DNA of 64,000 nucleotides from Allobosea thiooxidans (GTDB lineage: Bacteria; Pseudomonadota; Alphaproteobacteria; Rhizobiales; Beijerinckiaceae), in contig NZ_FUYX01000009.1 of the NCBI RefSeq assembly GCF_900168195.1, forward strand, positions 1 to 64,000, written 5' to 3'. The position numbers were made by a program, and so were the translations under genes. The notes beneath the pieces were generated by a model that saw only the letters and a program-made list of their open reading frames with translations, ran no database searches and had not been told where the DNA came from. This document shows, piece by piece, positions 8,964-17,017 of this stretch. Position 1 is the first letter of the stretch; every line of letters begins with the position of its first letter.

Positions 8964-9016
8964 ATCGTTCGGCCCTGCCGGCGGCTATTTCAGGCGCGCG
9001 ACTAGCGCGAATTTCC

Positions 9017-12000
9017 ATGGCGAATGACGTTCACAGATTGCACATGCGCACGGATTTCGTGTCGCGTTCAGGCGGCGCCGGAACCGTCGCAACCGCGGCG
9101 TATAACGATCGCACGGTGTACCAGGAGCAGGCGACGGGTCGCATTTTCGACTACGCCTCGGACGTGCCGCCGCTCGCGGCTGCCATCCTCGCACCGGACG
9201 AATTTTCGCTACCCAGGCTCAAGAGTGATCCGGCTGCGTTCTGGAATGCGGTGGAGGGCCACGAAACCGCCGCCCTGCTGCACCGCTACAGACGTGACCC
9301 GGTTCGCGCCATCGAGGCGGTCGAGAATGCGCAGACAGCGTTGAAGGGGCGCTTTACGTTATCCAACGCCCTGCCGCGCGAGATGCTGCCCGAGGTCGCG
9401 GAGAGCATTTTGCGGCGTGCGATTGTCGATGAGCTGCGCGGCGTGGTGCATTATTCGATCCACGCCGACGCCGGCAACTACCACGTCCATTTCATGATCG
9501 CCGGCCGCAAGGTGTCGGTCGATGGCGCCTTTGGATCGCGGATATTCCGACAGCCCCAGCAGATCAAATCTTGGACCCAAGGATTCCGTTCGATTGCGGC
9601 CGACGAGCAGAACCGGCGGCTAGCGGCCCTCAACCTGGCGAGCCATGTCGAGCACCGTTCCAATGCGAGCCTTGGAATTTCCCTGCGGGCCACCGTCCAT
9701 GTCGATCACGCGACCGCGGCCACATCAACCAAATCCCCCGATCCCGACATCGGGATTTCAGGCCATAATGCCCGCGTCCAGGCAGAAAATGCCGAGGTGA
9801 TCCTGTCGAACCCGCGCGATGTCGTTGAACTCCTTTTCGTAGGCCATCGGGATGAATGGGGCAGGAGCGAAGGCCAATTGTGCCGCGACAATGCCACGCT
9901 CACGGCGCGCGACATCAAATCGAAAATCGTCAAGCTGACGGGTGGACGCGACGACATCGCGGACATCGCCTTTGACCGGCTTTTACACGATAGGCGGCTC
10001 GTCGCACTCGGGCAGGATCTCCGAGGCAATGAACGCTACACGACGCGCGAGTATCTGGATCGCGAGGCCCGGCTGGTCGAAGCTGCAAAATCGCTCGACC
10101 GCCGGTCCTCATTTTCTGTTCGCGGCGAGCTGTGCGACGGCGTCATCGCCCAAAAGTTTGCCTGGCTGAATGCCGAGCAGAAGGCCGCCGTCAGGCATAT
10201 GACGGGAGCAGCTGATATTGCACTGGTCCAGGGCCGGGCTGGTGTCGGAAAGACCACAATAATGCAGGCCTCCCGCGAGATTTGGGAAGCGTCCGGTTAT
10301 CAGGTGCGCGGCGCAGCCATTGCTTGGAAAGCCGCGCGGCTGCTGGAGGCAGAGGCAAAAATTCCATCGGCCTCGATCGCCGCTATCGTCAATGCCGAGC
10401 GCCAGCAGCGTGACCATGGCACATGCGCGCGCCCGGAACTGTTGTTGAAGCGCGGCCAGGTGCTGGTGATCGACGAGGCCGGCATGGCCGATGTCCGATC
10501 CATGGAGATACTGGCAACGGCAGCGGACAGGGCGGGCGCTAAGATTGTCGCCATTGGCGATAGTGCGCAGTTCTCAGCCATCAGCGCAGGTCCCGCCTTT
10601 TCGATCTTGCAGGACACGGTTGGCGCGGCCCAGATCAACACCATCATGCGCCAGACTGCCGACGCCGAGGACATTTTCGTCGCCAAGGGGCAGGCGAGGC
10701 ACGACGCGATATCGAGCCTTGCCGGCGTCTCGCTCGTCGAACGGCGCGCCGTCGTCAAACGGAATCTGGAGCTGGTGGCCGACATCAACCGGGGTGCGGG
10801 ATCGATCTGGCGACGCGAGGCCGCGCAATTACTTGCGGCCGGCAACACTGCAGACGGCGTAGGCGAGTGGCAAAGGCGCGGTTTTGTCACCGCCTCGGAG
10901 AATCACGACGCGACGATCCGACAGGTCGTCACTCGCTATTTCGAGCTTCGCGACCAGGGCGAGGCAGCGCAGGCCATTTACGCCTCCACCAATCGCGACG
11001 TCGACCAGCTCAACCGGGGAATCCGGGCTGGCCTTCAGGAGCGCGGCGAACTGGTCGACGACACCGTCGGCATTCGGATCGGCGGAAAGTCGTTCGTCGC
11101 GGGCGACCGGATCTCGTTCACGGCGGGCGATGTGACTGGGCAGATCGTCGCTGGCGGCGTGGTCAACGGCGACGGCGGAATCGTTGTGATGGCCTCTCCG
11201 GAGCGCGTCACCATTTCGCTCGACGATAAGAGGGTTGTCGCATTCGATCCCAAGGCGTGGACCGATATCAATCACGCCTACGCGACGACACACTACAAGG
11301 CCCAAGGCCAAACCGTCGACGGCACCGTGCACGTCCTGGCTGATCGCTATCTGCGGAGCGATGGCGCCTATGTCGCGCTGACCCGGTCGAAGCAAGACAC
11401 GTTCGTCTATTATTCGCGCGAGGAGTTCGCGAACTACAACGAGCTCGCCAAGTCGTTGTCGCGCGCGCCCGAGACCTTTGCGGCCCGGGACATCACCCGC
11501 GCTAGCGGCGAGGTGGCGGATTCCGTGCGTAATGTTGTGCTCGCCGGCCGGCGCATGGCTGACCTCTTGCATGCGGCCGACGCCAGGGACAGGGACTTGG
11601 GCGACGCAGAGCGCGACGAACTCGGCCGCCTGCGGGCCGACCGTTCGGCGGCAGCTCAACGACTGGTCACGGCGGCAGATCGTGCGGATGTCATCAAGAC
11701 AGCGCGCCATGCCGGCCTCTCCTGGGCGCGCCTCGAGGAAATCGCCGGCGTCCGCGAGCCTGTCCGCTCACCCGCCCAGATGATCGTTGATGCTGTCGCC
11801 CGCGAGTGGCTGAAACTTCACGATCGCGCACGCGAGCTCTGGCATCGCATCCGGGGCGATGCACCCGGCCGGGAGCGCCAGCACCCCGATTATCCCGCCT
11901 ACAGCCAGGAGCGAGACAGCCGAAACAAGCTCGCTCTGGCGCTGAACGCCCAGGCCGCTGTCGCGCGAGACTCCCTCCGCCACCTGGGCCGAAGGGGCGA

Positions 12001-12382
12001 TTGGAAGGCGGCTCGAAGCCAGGCAGCGGCGGCCGAGCGCGAGATTGAGATGATCCTGCGCCAGACGGCAAAAGACCAGCAGGAGCGCCCGCAGCCGCTG
12101 AGCAAGATGCAAGCGTCGCTGGACAGGCACCTGGCGCCAATCATCGCCGAAAAGCTCCGGGCCGTCGGCGGCAACATCAAGCGCGCGGCCGAGGTCGGCC
12201 TCGCGACCCACCAGACCGCCGCCGGGCTGTTTCTGAGTGACGCCAGGACGCCGGAGCTTCGCACCTCGCTGCGCGCTATCTTGCACCAGATTCAAGCAGC
12301 GAGGGCAGTGCAGGCCCCGGTCGCAGCGGAGAAGGTCGCCGCGACTGAGCATGAAAAGGCTGGTCCGAAGCAGAAGCTCTGA
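9017..12382 (+). CDS. traA: Ti-type conjugal transfer relaxase/helicase TraA
   Basis: TraA nicks oriT and unwinds the transferred strand. From ATG 9017 (MANDVHRLHMR) it has 1121 residues. The N-terminal MobA/MobL relaxase domain shows early Tyr residues (AAYNDRTVY) and the metal-binding His stretch NYHVHFMIAGRK near 154. A RecD-like helicase follows, with Walker A GRAGVGKTT near 406, DEAGM as Walker B, IGDSAQF and a C-terminal motif VAFDPKAWTDINHAYATTHYKAQGQT. The tail is helical and charged. The layout is the usual one for rhizobial TraA. A TTG at 8960 would extend the N-terminus but lies in an inverted repeat. The gene converges with the VirB6-like gene. Confidence 0.93.
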   Translation: MANDVHRLHMRTDFVSRSGGAGTVATAAYNDRTVYQEQATGRIFDYASDVPPLAAAILAPDEFSLPRLKSDPAAFWNAVEGHETAALLHRYRRDPVRAIEAVENAQTALKGRFTLSNALPREMLPEVAESILRRAIVDELRGVVHYSIHADAGNYHVHFMIAGRKVSVDGAFGSRIFRQPQQIKSWTQGFRSIAADEQNRRLAALNLASHVEHRSNASLGISLRATVHVDHATAATSTKSPDPDIGISGHNARVQAENAEVILSNPRDVVELLFVGHRDEWGRSEGQLCRDNATLTARDIKSKIVKLTGGRDDIADIAFDRLLHDRRLVALGQDLRGNERYTTREYLDREARLVEAAKSLDRRSSFSVRGELCDGVIAQKFAWLNAEQKAAVRHMTGAADIALVQGRAGVGKTTIMQASREIWEASGYQVRGAAIAWKAARLLEAEAKIPSASIAAIVNAERQQRDHGTCARPELLLKRGQVLVIDEAGMADVRSMEILATAADRAGAKIVAIGDSAQFSAISAGPAFSILQDTVGAAQINTIMRQTADAEDIFVAKGQARHDAISSLAGVSLVERRAVVKRNLELVADINRGAGSIWRREAAQLLAAGNTADGVGEWQRRGFVTASENHDATIRQVVTRYFELRDQGEAAQAIYASTNRDVDQLNRGIRAGLQERGELVDDTVGIRIGGKSFVAGDRISFTAGDVTGQIVAGGVVNGDGGIVVMASPERVTISLDDKRVVAFDPKAWTDINHAYATTHYKAQGQTVDGTVHVLADRYLRSDGAYVALTRSKQDTFVYYSREEFANYNELAKSLSRAPETFAARDITRASGEVADSVRNVVLAGRRMADLLHAADARDRDLGDAERDELGRLRADRSAAAQRLVTAADRADVIKTARHAGLSWARLEEIAGVREPVRSPAQMIVDAVAREWLKLHDRARELWHRIRGDAPGRERQHPDYPAYSQERDSRNKLALALNAQAAVARDSLRHLGRRGDWKAARSQAAAAEREIEMILRQTAKDQQERPQPLSKMQASLDRHLAPIIAEKLRAVGGNIKRAAEVGLATHQTAAGLFLSDARTPELRTSLRAILHQIQAARAVQAPVAAEKVAATEHEKAGPKQKL

Positions 12383-12393
12383 CCGAGGCGCTC

Positions 12394-14244
12394 CTACCGA
12401 ACTCTGGCGGCAAGATTCTGCAGCGCCGCAAGCGCGGCGCCGCCCAAGCCGTTCCCGCCGTATCCGAGCCAATGCGTTGCCGCCTCCGACCATGCCTCGC
12501 AGCGCTTCATGATGAACAGCGCTAGGCACATCGCTCCGACCACAGTGATGAACATCTCCAGCGGAATCGCGCCGTCGTTGAACATCTTGCCAAAAACATC
12601 CGCGCCGGTAGCAAATCCGTAGGCGTCCATGACCTGCTTGATCGCCGCATTCAGGATGGTCGCCACCATCGTGATCAGGACCAGATGCACGGCCGGTTGT
12701 GCAATCATCTTCACCGACCACCAGGACATGGGACGCGACTTGCGAAACAGCGCGGCAGGCAAGGTCAGTGGCAGCGTCGCAGCGCCGATCGCCACCTGGA
12801 ACATCGCGACGACAAACAGGATGCCCAGCACTAGCGTGTAGGCGATGTAGGCGAGGAAGATCACGATCGTCTGCAGGATGAGCGGTATGTTCGAAAATCC
12901 GCTCCACAGGCTGCTTTTCATGTTCTTCTTGACGCCCCACCACGCATTGGAGAGCAGGTTGTTCGGCTGCGCAATTGCTGCACGGATGCTGCAATCGGCC
13001 GCGGTCACGATTTGTGAAATAGCGCCGCTGCCGCCGGCGCCGACGTCCTCAGTCGCGCGGCCTGGTGCCACCGAGCCTTCTGAGCCGCCGAGCTGATCCG
13101 AGGCTTGGAGCCGGCGCGCGATGTCGTATGATGCTTCGTCCGGAAACCGAAACTCCGGCTGGCCATTGCCGGCTGGATTTACGTTGGTGCAGGCATAGCC
13201 GCCGGCTGACCCGCCGGGGCTTGCGACGAACTCGCTTCCGATTGCGATCGCCGCATTGAAAATCGGGGCACCGACGTTGCCCCATAGCCAGCCAGGGCTA
13301 CTCAACAGCGCCGATATGACGGCCAGCCCGAGCAGCAGCTTGCCGAGCTCACGCCAGTTCGAAAGCACGCCAAGCATGGCGCCGCCGGCCAGGACCAGGG
13401 TGCCGAAGCCGGCGAGCATCGAGGCGATCCAGACGCCGTGAGTTTTGCCGATCTCGTTCCCGCGGGCCAGGAATGCATCGAGCGGTACTGCGATCGGCTG
13501 GAGTATCTTGCACGGCCAGCAGCCGATTTCCTCGACCGAGCCCTGATTGGCAGACCCGCCGGATTGAGCTGTGTTCAATCCGTTCGCATTTCCGCGGTCG
13601 GCGCTGTCCTGCGGCTTGAAGCCCTGCAGGCTCTCGGCCTGCTTCGTGAACTGGGAGACGTCGTATCCCGCACCCTTCTTCATGTATTCGGCAACACAGA
13701 TGCCGTTGCCGTCATTGGTCGCCGTTCCTTTGCCCGGCATGCAGTTTCCGCCGTTCTCAAGATAAGCTTTGACCTTTCCGACACCGAATTGCGACGCAAA
13801 GATAAGGCCAGAATCCGTGACGACGGTGCCGTCGGACATTGTCTTTCCGGAAAATGACGTCAGGTTTAATCCTTGCATCGTCTTCCAGTTTTGCGCCTGG
13901 TATGACTCCCAAGCATTGTTCTGTGCGGAAGTGTTATTCAGATAATGATTTAGCGTGTAAACGCCATCCTTTCCGGTCCAGTTATATGGATTGTTCATGG
14001 CAGAGTTATCTTTGCTGGGCGTACCCTGCTTGATATACCCGGCGTCGATAAGCGCTGCCGTACCCATCTGATACAGACCGGCATATCCATACTGGTTCAC
14101 GACCGTCGCATTATTGGCGCTTTCTCGCTGTGCCACGGCCTGTTTGAAGTCAGCCCAGCCGCCGCGCGATTGTGCAACGGCTGGGATGGAAGCTGCTGCC
14201 AGCGCGATCGCGACGACCACACATCCTCGTAATTGCAATGTCAT
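12394..14244 (-). CDS. Lytic-transglycosylase-like domain fused to VirB6/TrbL-like membrane protein
   Basis: The 616 residues start with a signal peptide (cut likely after AVA25). Then comes a lysozyme-like segment with the catalytic-Glu candidate Glu41 in QRESANN and NQYGYAGLYQMG at 50-61, which matches the ES...GLxQ pattern of SLT enzymes. After about residue 265 there are at least five hydrophobic stretches (SMLAGFGTLVLAGG, LLLGLAVISALL, LILQTIVIFLAYIAYTLVLG, LVLITMVATIL, MFITVVGAMCLALF), typical of VirB6/TrbL. VirB1 (peptidoglycan cutting) and VirB6 (inner-membrane channel) are normally separate. Cysteines at the junction (GCWPCK) could form a disulfide or be a processing point. No other channel gene is in the window. 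Confidence 0.65.
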   Translation of the reverse strand: MTLQLRGCVVVAIALAAASIPAVAQSRGGWADFKQAVAQRESANNATVVNQYGYAGLYQMGTAALIDAGYIKQGTPSKDNSAMNNPYNWTGKDGVYTLNHYLNNTSAQNNAWESYQAQNWKTMQGLNLTSFSGKTMSDGTVVTDSGLIFASQFGVGKVKAYLENGGNCMPGKGTATNDGNGICVAEYMKKGAGYDVSQFTKQAESLQGFKPQDSADRGNANGLNTAQSGGSANQGSVEEIGCWPCKILQPIAVPLDAFLARGNEIGKTHGVWIASMLAGFGTLVLAGGAMLGVLSNWRELGKLLLGLAVISALLSSPGWLWGNVGAPIFNAAIAIGSEFVASPGGSAGGYACTNVNPAGNGQPEFRFPDEASYDIARRLQASDQLGGSEGSVAPGRATEDVGAGGSGAISQIVTAADCSIRAAIAQPNNLLSNAWWGVKKNMKSSLWSGFSNIPLILQTIVIFLAYIAYTLVLGILFVVAMFQVAIGAATLPLTLPAALFRKSRPMSWWSVKMIAQPAVHLVLITMVATILNAAIKQVMDAYGFATGADVFGKMFNDGAIPLEMFITVVGAMCLALFIMKRCEAWSEAATHWLGYGGNGLGGAALAALQNLAARVR

Positions 14245-14263
14245 GATGAAATCCCACGAAATA

Positions 14264-14722
14264 TCAGTTCAGTTCAATATCCTGATCGCAAATACGGAGC
14301 TTGCCGCCATCGGATGAAATGGCCGCTCTATCGATCAGATCGCAGGCATCAACCGTAATGATATTCCGGTCCTTGCGGATGATCGCCCAGCTACATTGGT
14401 TTTGCGAACACGTCGCATGCGAATTGACCATGAAAACATAGGTCGGAGCACTGCGCGCCCCCAATGTCGCAAGCCAGACTCCATTTCCTGGCCGAGCCGG
14501 TTTGCTTCCGGCGACGCCTTCGACCGTGAACGGCGCGGCATAGCCGAGCCCGGCGATATCGAGCAGCTGCGCAGCGAACTCAGATTTTTGCTGGCCATAT
14601 CCGATCTGCTCGAACCGGAGTGCCGCGTAGCCAGCCGGTGGCCAGGGCGCTTGCGGCTCCTGCGCTTTCGCCGAGATCACGCTCAGCGAGGCGGCAATTG
14701 TTAGAATAGAAAACGCTTTCAT
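14264..14722 (-). CDS. Secreted hypothetical protein of the transfer region
   Basis: The 152 residues begin with a clear signal peptide, cut likely after SAKA before QEPQ. The mature part has four cysteines in two groups (ATCSQNQC and later ACDL/RICDQ), which suggests a disulfide-bonded periplasmic protein. It lies between the VirB6-like fusion and a small membrane protein in the same direction, so it is likely co-expressed with them. Entry exclusion or channel assembly are possible roles, but I do not recognise the family. Confidence 0.55.
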   Translation of the reverse strand: MKAFSILTIAASLSVISAKAQEPQAPWPPAGYAALRFEQIGYGQQKSEFAAQLLDIAGLGYAAPFTVEGVAGSKPARPGNGVWLATLGARSAPTYVFMVNSHATCSQNQCSWAIIRKDRNIITVDACDLIDRAAISSDGGKLRICDQDIELN

Positions 14723-14731
14723 CGACAGAAC

Positions 14732-15220
14732 TCACTTTGAATAGTCAATGGTCAGCGGGCACGGAACGGGTGCTCGCGATTGAAATGCTCGCTGCATGCA
14801 GTCCTTCAGCCGAACATTGTGGTTCAGCCAAAGGTAGACGGCCATGTTTCGCTCCTGGCCGTGCAGCCCAAAGCCGTATTCATTGACGGCGGCATATGTC
14901 GTCCCGCCGAAGAAGCCGATCAGCGGCAAAAGCACGGCGAAGATCGAGCCGGCGACTAGATTGCGGTTCGTCAGGGTCCGACGCTGTTGAGGGATGGCGG
15001 AATGTGAAATTACGTCCGCTAGTATCGATCGAATTTCTCTCAGCTCGCGCTCTACACGCTCCGGCTCGTTCGGTCTTGCCCCCGCCTCGATCCGCGATAG
15101 GGCTGTTTGGATCTGGCACGTCTGTGCCAGAAGATTGCCAACGCCATCCGCAATCGCGGTGACCTCGACCGCCAGCGCGTCCGTCAGCGCTGGCTGCTCA
15201 TTGGATCCGTATTCCGTCAT
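14732..15220 (-). CDS. Membrane-anchored hypothetical protein
   Basis: Starting at ATG 15220 (MTEYGSNEQP), 7 bp after the stop of the upstream HTH gene, the product has 162 residues. A cytosolic helical half with a coiled-coil stretch (ERVERELREIRSILADVI) is followed by one hydrophobic segment (LVAGSIFAVLLPLIGFFGGTTY) and a short extracytoplasmic part with two cysteines (KDCMQ, PVPCP). The topology resembles small accessory proteins of conjugation systems. No family recognised. Confidence 0.55.
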   Translation of the reverse strand: MTEYGSNEQPALTDALAVEVTAIADGVGNLLAQTCQIQTALSRIEAGARPNEPERVERELREIRSILADVISHSAIPQQRRTLTNRNLVAGSIFAVLLPLIGFFGGTTYAAVNEYGFGLHGQERNMAVYLWLNHNVRLKDCMQRAFQSRAPVPCPLTIDYSK

Positions 15221-15227
15221 GTGGCTT

Positions 15228-16136
15228 TCACTCTGGCCGCCAATCGGCAGCGGGGAAGCGGGAGGGGCGCCACCAGCCGTCGCGTCCGGCATGGCGCGAG
15301 TGCTGGGGCATTCCCGGCTTTCCGGCGGTGCGATAGGCTCGATCCCAGGCGTCGAATTCGTCGGTTCCGACGGCGACAAAAACATTGTTGCCACCAGTTC
15401 GCAGTCCCGCTGCGCCGTCGTGCGAGATCGTGAAGTCGACAAAAAGCCGCTCGCGAAGGAACGATTTGAGATAGTTGCGCTTTCGGCCCGCGCGTGCCCG
15501 GCTCGCGATGTACTCGCCTGCGACGGCCAGCGCGTGGCGCTGGTCGACCGGGCTAAGCCGCTTGAACGCGGTCTCAGCCTGGGTCCGACTCTCGCCGGGC
15601 TCCCAGTTCCACTCGTTGGCCAGAGCCCGCCAGCGATCGCCTTCGGCTAACGAGCGTGCAGACGGCGGATCAGAGGGGAAGGGGGTGTGTAGTTCTTGTT
15701 CTGACTCAGTTCTTATTATGTCGTCCTGATTTGCCACCTCTGGCAAAGCCGCGTCTGGCAAATCAGGACGTGGCTCTTTCAACTCGTCGCAAGCCACGTC
15801 CCCGTTTTCATGACCTGGCGTTTGGCCTTGCGTGGTCGTGGAGGACGCCTCGTCGAGCACGACATACTCGATTCCAATGAACGCCTTGGTGACCGGGTTG
15901 CGCTGGCGCTCCCGCGTTACCCAGCCGGTCCCGACCAACTCGCGGACCAGGTTGTGGATCTTATTGCGTCCGATCTGGAAGCGTCGGCGCAGATGCTCGA
16001 CTGAGAGCGCCCAGTTGTCCGGTCGCGAGCGCAGCCAAGCCAACAGGCCCATGGCCTCGAGCGAAAGCCGTTCGTCATCAAACAGTTCGTTGCTGATGAT
16101 CGTGAAATTCCGCGTGACGCGGCGGCGAATGATCAT
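15228..16136 (-). CDS. Helix-turn-helix protein, plasmid replication-initiator-like
   Basis: The 302-residue protein opens with FTIISNELFDDERLSLEAMG, LLAWLRSRPDNW and LSVEHLRRRFQIGRNKIHNLV, the winged-helix layout seen in many plasmid and island replication-initiator or primosome-like proteins. The middle is acidic and low in structure and holds the repeat-encoded peptide DPPSARSLAEGD, after which a second ordered part (RTQAETAFKRLSPVDQRHALAVAGEYIASR) follows. It could start replication of the excised circle or regulate transfer. Function is inferred from the N-terminal domain only. Confidence 0.6.
   Translation of the reverse strand: MIIRRRVTRNFTIISNELFDDERLSLEAMGLLAWLRSRPDNWALSVEHLRRRFQIGRNKIHNLVRELVGTGWVTRERQRNPVTKAFIGIEYVVLDEASSTTTQGQTPGHENGDVACDELKEPRPDLPDAALPEVANQDDIIRTESEQELHTPFPSDPPSARSLAEGDRWRALANEWNWEPGESRTQAETAFKRLSPVDQRHALAVAGEYIASRARAGRKRNYLKSFLRERLFVDFTISHDGAAGLRTGGNNVFVAVGTDEFDAWDRAYRTAGKPGMPQHSRHAGRDGWWRPSRFPAADWRPE
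15635..15671 (-). repeat. 37-bp dispersed repeat, copy 2 (encodes DPPSARSLAEGD)
   Basis: On the minus strand this copy matches 34 of 37 bases of the copy at 4580-4616. It is read in the same frame, here in the middle of the HTH protein. The differences fall in the Ser-Leu codons (TCTCTC against TCGTTA) and are silent. Confidence 0.8.
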
Positions 16137-16145
16137 GCCGCACCG

Positions 16146-16367
16146 TCAATTCTTGCGCTGCGTGTCGGCCGGATCTTCCATCCCGGCGGACACCCAATCA
16201 ATGAGCGCTGTGCGCATGTAGTAGATTCGCCGGCCCCGCCGTGCGTACGGTGGGCAAGCGCCGCTCTGCCTGGCGCGGCGAAGCCTGAGCGCGGTCGGCG
16301 AGCAGCCTAGTAGTTCCGCAGCTTCGTTTTCGCTGAGGATTTCTCGTTGTGTTGAAAAAACAGACAT
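16146..16367 (-). CDS. AlpA/excisionase-like small HTH protein
   Basis: The 73-residue protein (from ATG 16367) contains ILSENEAAELLGCSPTALRLRRARQSGACPP followed by YARRGRRIYYMRTALIDW, the MerR-like winged helix of AlpA/excisionase proteins. Such proteins bend DNA at attachment sites or activate integrase genes. It lies 0.7 kb from the proposed attR and 9 bp upstream of the HTH replication-like gene, so the two probably form one operon. An inverted repeat about 20 bp upstream of its start may be its operator. Confidence 0.7.
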   Translation of the reverse strand: MSVFSTQREILSENEAAELLGCSPTALRLRRARQSGACPPYARRGRRIYYMRTALIDWVSAGMEDPADTQRKN

Positions 16368-16385
16368 TTGGCGCACCAACTCGTG

Positions 16386-16407
16386 CGGTCACCCTTCACG
16401 GTGACCG
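16386..16407. promoter_or_regulatory. Inverted repeat upstream of the AlpA-like gene
   Basis: CGGTCACC and GGTGACCG flank a 6-nt spacer, 18 bp upstream of the AlpA-like start. This is a good candidate operator. Confidence 0.5.
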
Positions 16408-16501
16408 TCGAATTTGACGCCTCGCGCGTTTGCGCCCTGAACGCCGGGTGCTGCACTGGGTGGAGCTGACCGTTTCGCCCTTGAACGAAAGCGAAACATA
16501 G

Positions 16502-16528
16502 TCAATCTAGGTGACCTATTTCGATTGA
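16502..16528. promoter_or_regulatory. Nested inverted repeats upstream of the 16544 gene
   Basis: Outer arms TCAATC and GATTGA enclose the inner palindrome TAGGTGACCTA at 16508-16518. They end 15 bp before the ATG at 16544. The GGTGACC core is shared with the inverted repeat at 16386-16407, so one regulator may bind both. Confidence 0.5.
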
Positions 16529-16543
16529 TCAAGATTGCTCACG

Positions 16544-17017
16544 ATGGAAATCGTCATCCAGCCTCTCGCGCATGATCTCCTCCAATGGGCCGAGCTTTTG
16601 CCCATACTTGAGGGTAATCCCGGGACGTATTTCCAAACGAGATGGCCGTATGCCGAGCTCGAGAAGCCGCCTCGCCCTGAGGTGCTACCTCGGCACCCCA
16701 CGCCAGACGAGCTGTCGTACAATGAACTCAAGCTCGCGTCGGCTCTCAATGCTGGTCAGCGACTTGATAAGAAACCGAGCGAGCGTGTCCGTGCCATCGC
16801 TCAGTTCATCAAATTCGGAGTGGCGCAGGTGGCCCAGGCCGAGCGCCAGCGCCAATATGATCGCGACCGTGAGAGTTTAAAAACAGGGATGGCGCTCGCA
16901 CACGACATCCTTGCCGCGGCATGGGCTGATCCAGATCTTAAAGCCCTGGCCCGCGGTCAGATCTCTGACCATCTCAAAAAGCTCGAAAAATTGCAGCGCC
17001 GCGCAAAAATGGGATAA
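16544..17017 (+). CDS. Hypothetical protein at the island end
   Basis: The 157-residue product starts at ATG 16544 (MEIVIQPLAHDLLQW). It has a mixed N-terminal part, then a long helical region (VAQVAQAERQRQYDRDRESLKTGMALAHDILAAAW) and a Lys-rich end (HLKKLEKLQRRAKMG). No domain is recognised. It is the last gene before the attR-like tRNA fragment and points towards it. Its divergent partner is the AlpA-like gene and the shared gap holds two related inverted repeats. Confidence 0.5.
   Translation: MEIVIQPLAHDLLQWAELLPILEGNPGTYFQTRWPYAELEKPPRPEVLPRHPTPDELSYNELKLASALNAGQRLDKKPSERVRAIAQFIKFGVAQVAQAERQRQYDRDRESLKTGMALAHDILAAAWADPDLKALARGQISDHLKKLEKLQRRAKMG

Larger units (their letters stand above)
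8831..9016. other. Candidate oriT and divergent promoter region between traC-like gene and traA
   Basis: The gap between the divergent transfer operons is AT-richer than its flanks and contains two perfect 7-bp inverted repeats. The first is CCTCTAT/ATAGAGG at 8836-8856 and the second GCAAAAT/ATTTTGC at 8947-8963. In Ti-type systems oriT lies in this same gap. I could not match a known nick sequence, so the oriT call rests on position and structure. Confidence 0.5.

Noticed and set aside
8960..9016. TTG start of traA at 8960
   Set aside because: It lies inside an inverted repeat and adds residues not typical of TraA; ATG 9017 gives the family N-terminus.
15221..15442. N-terminal extension of the 14732-15220 gene up to 15442
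   Set aside because: It would overlap the HTH gene by over 200 bp. ATG 15220, 7 bp after that gene's stop, gives a normal operon joint.
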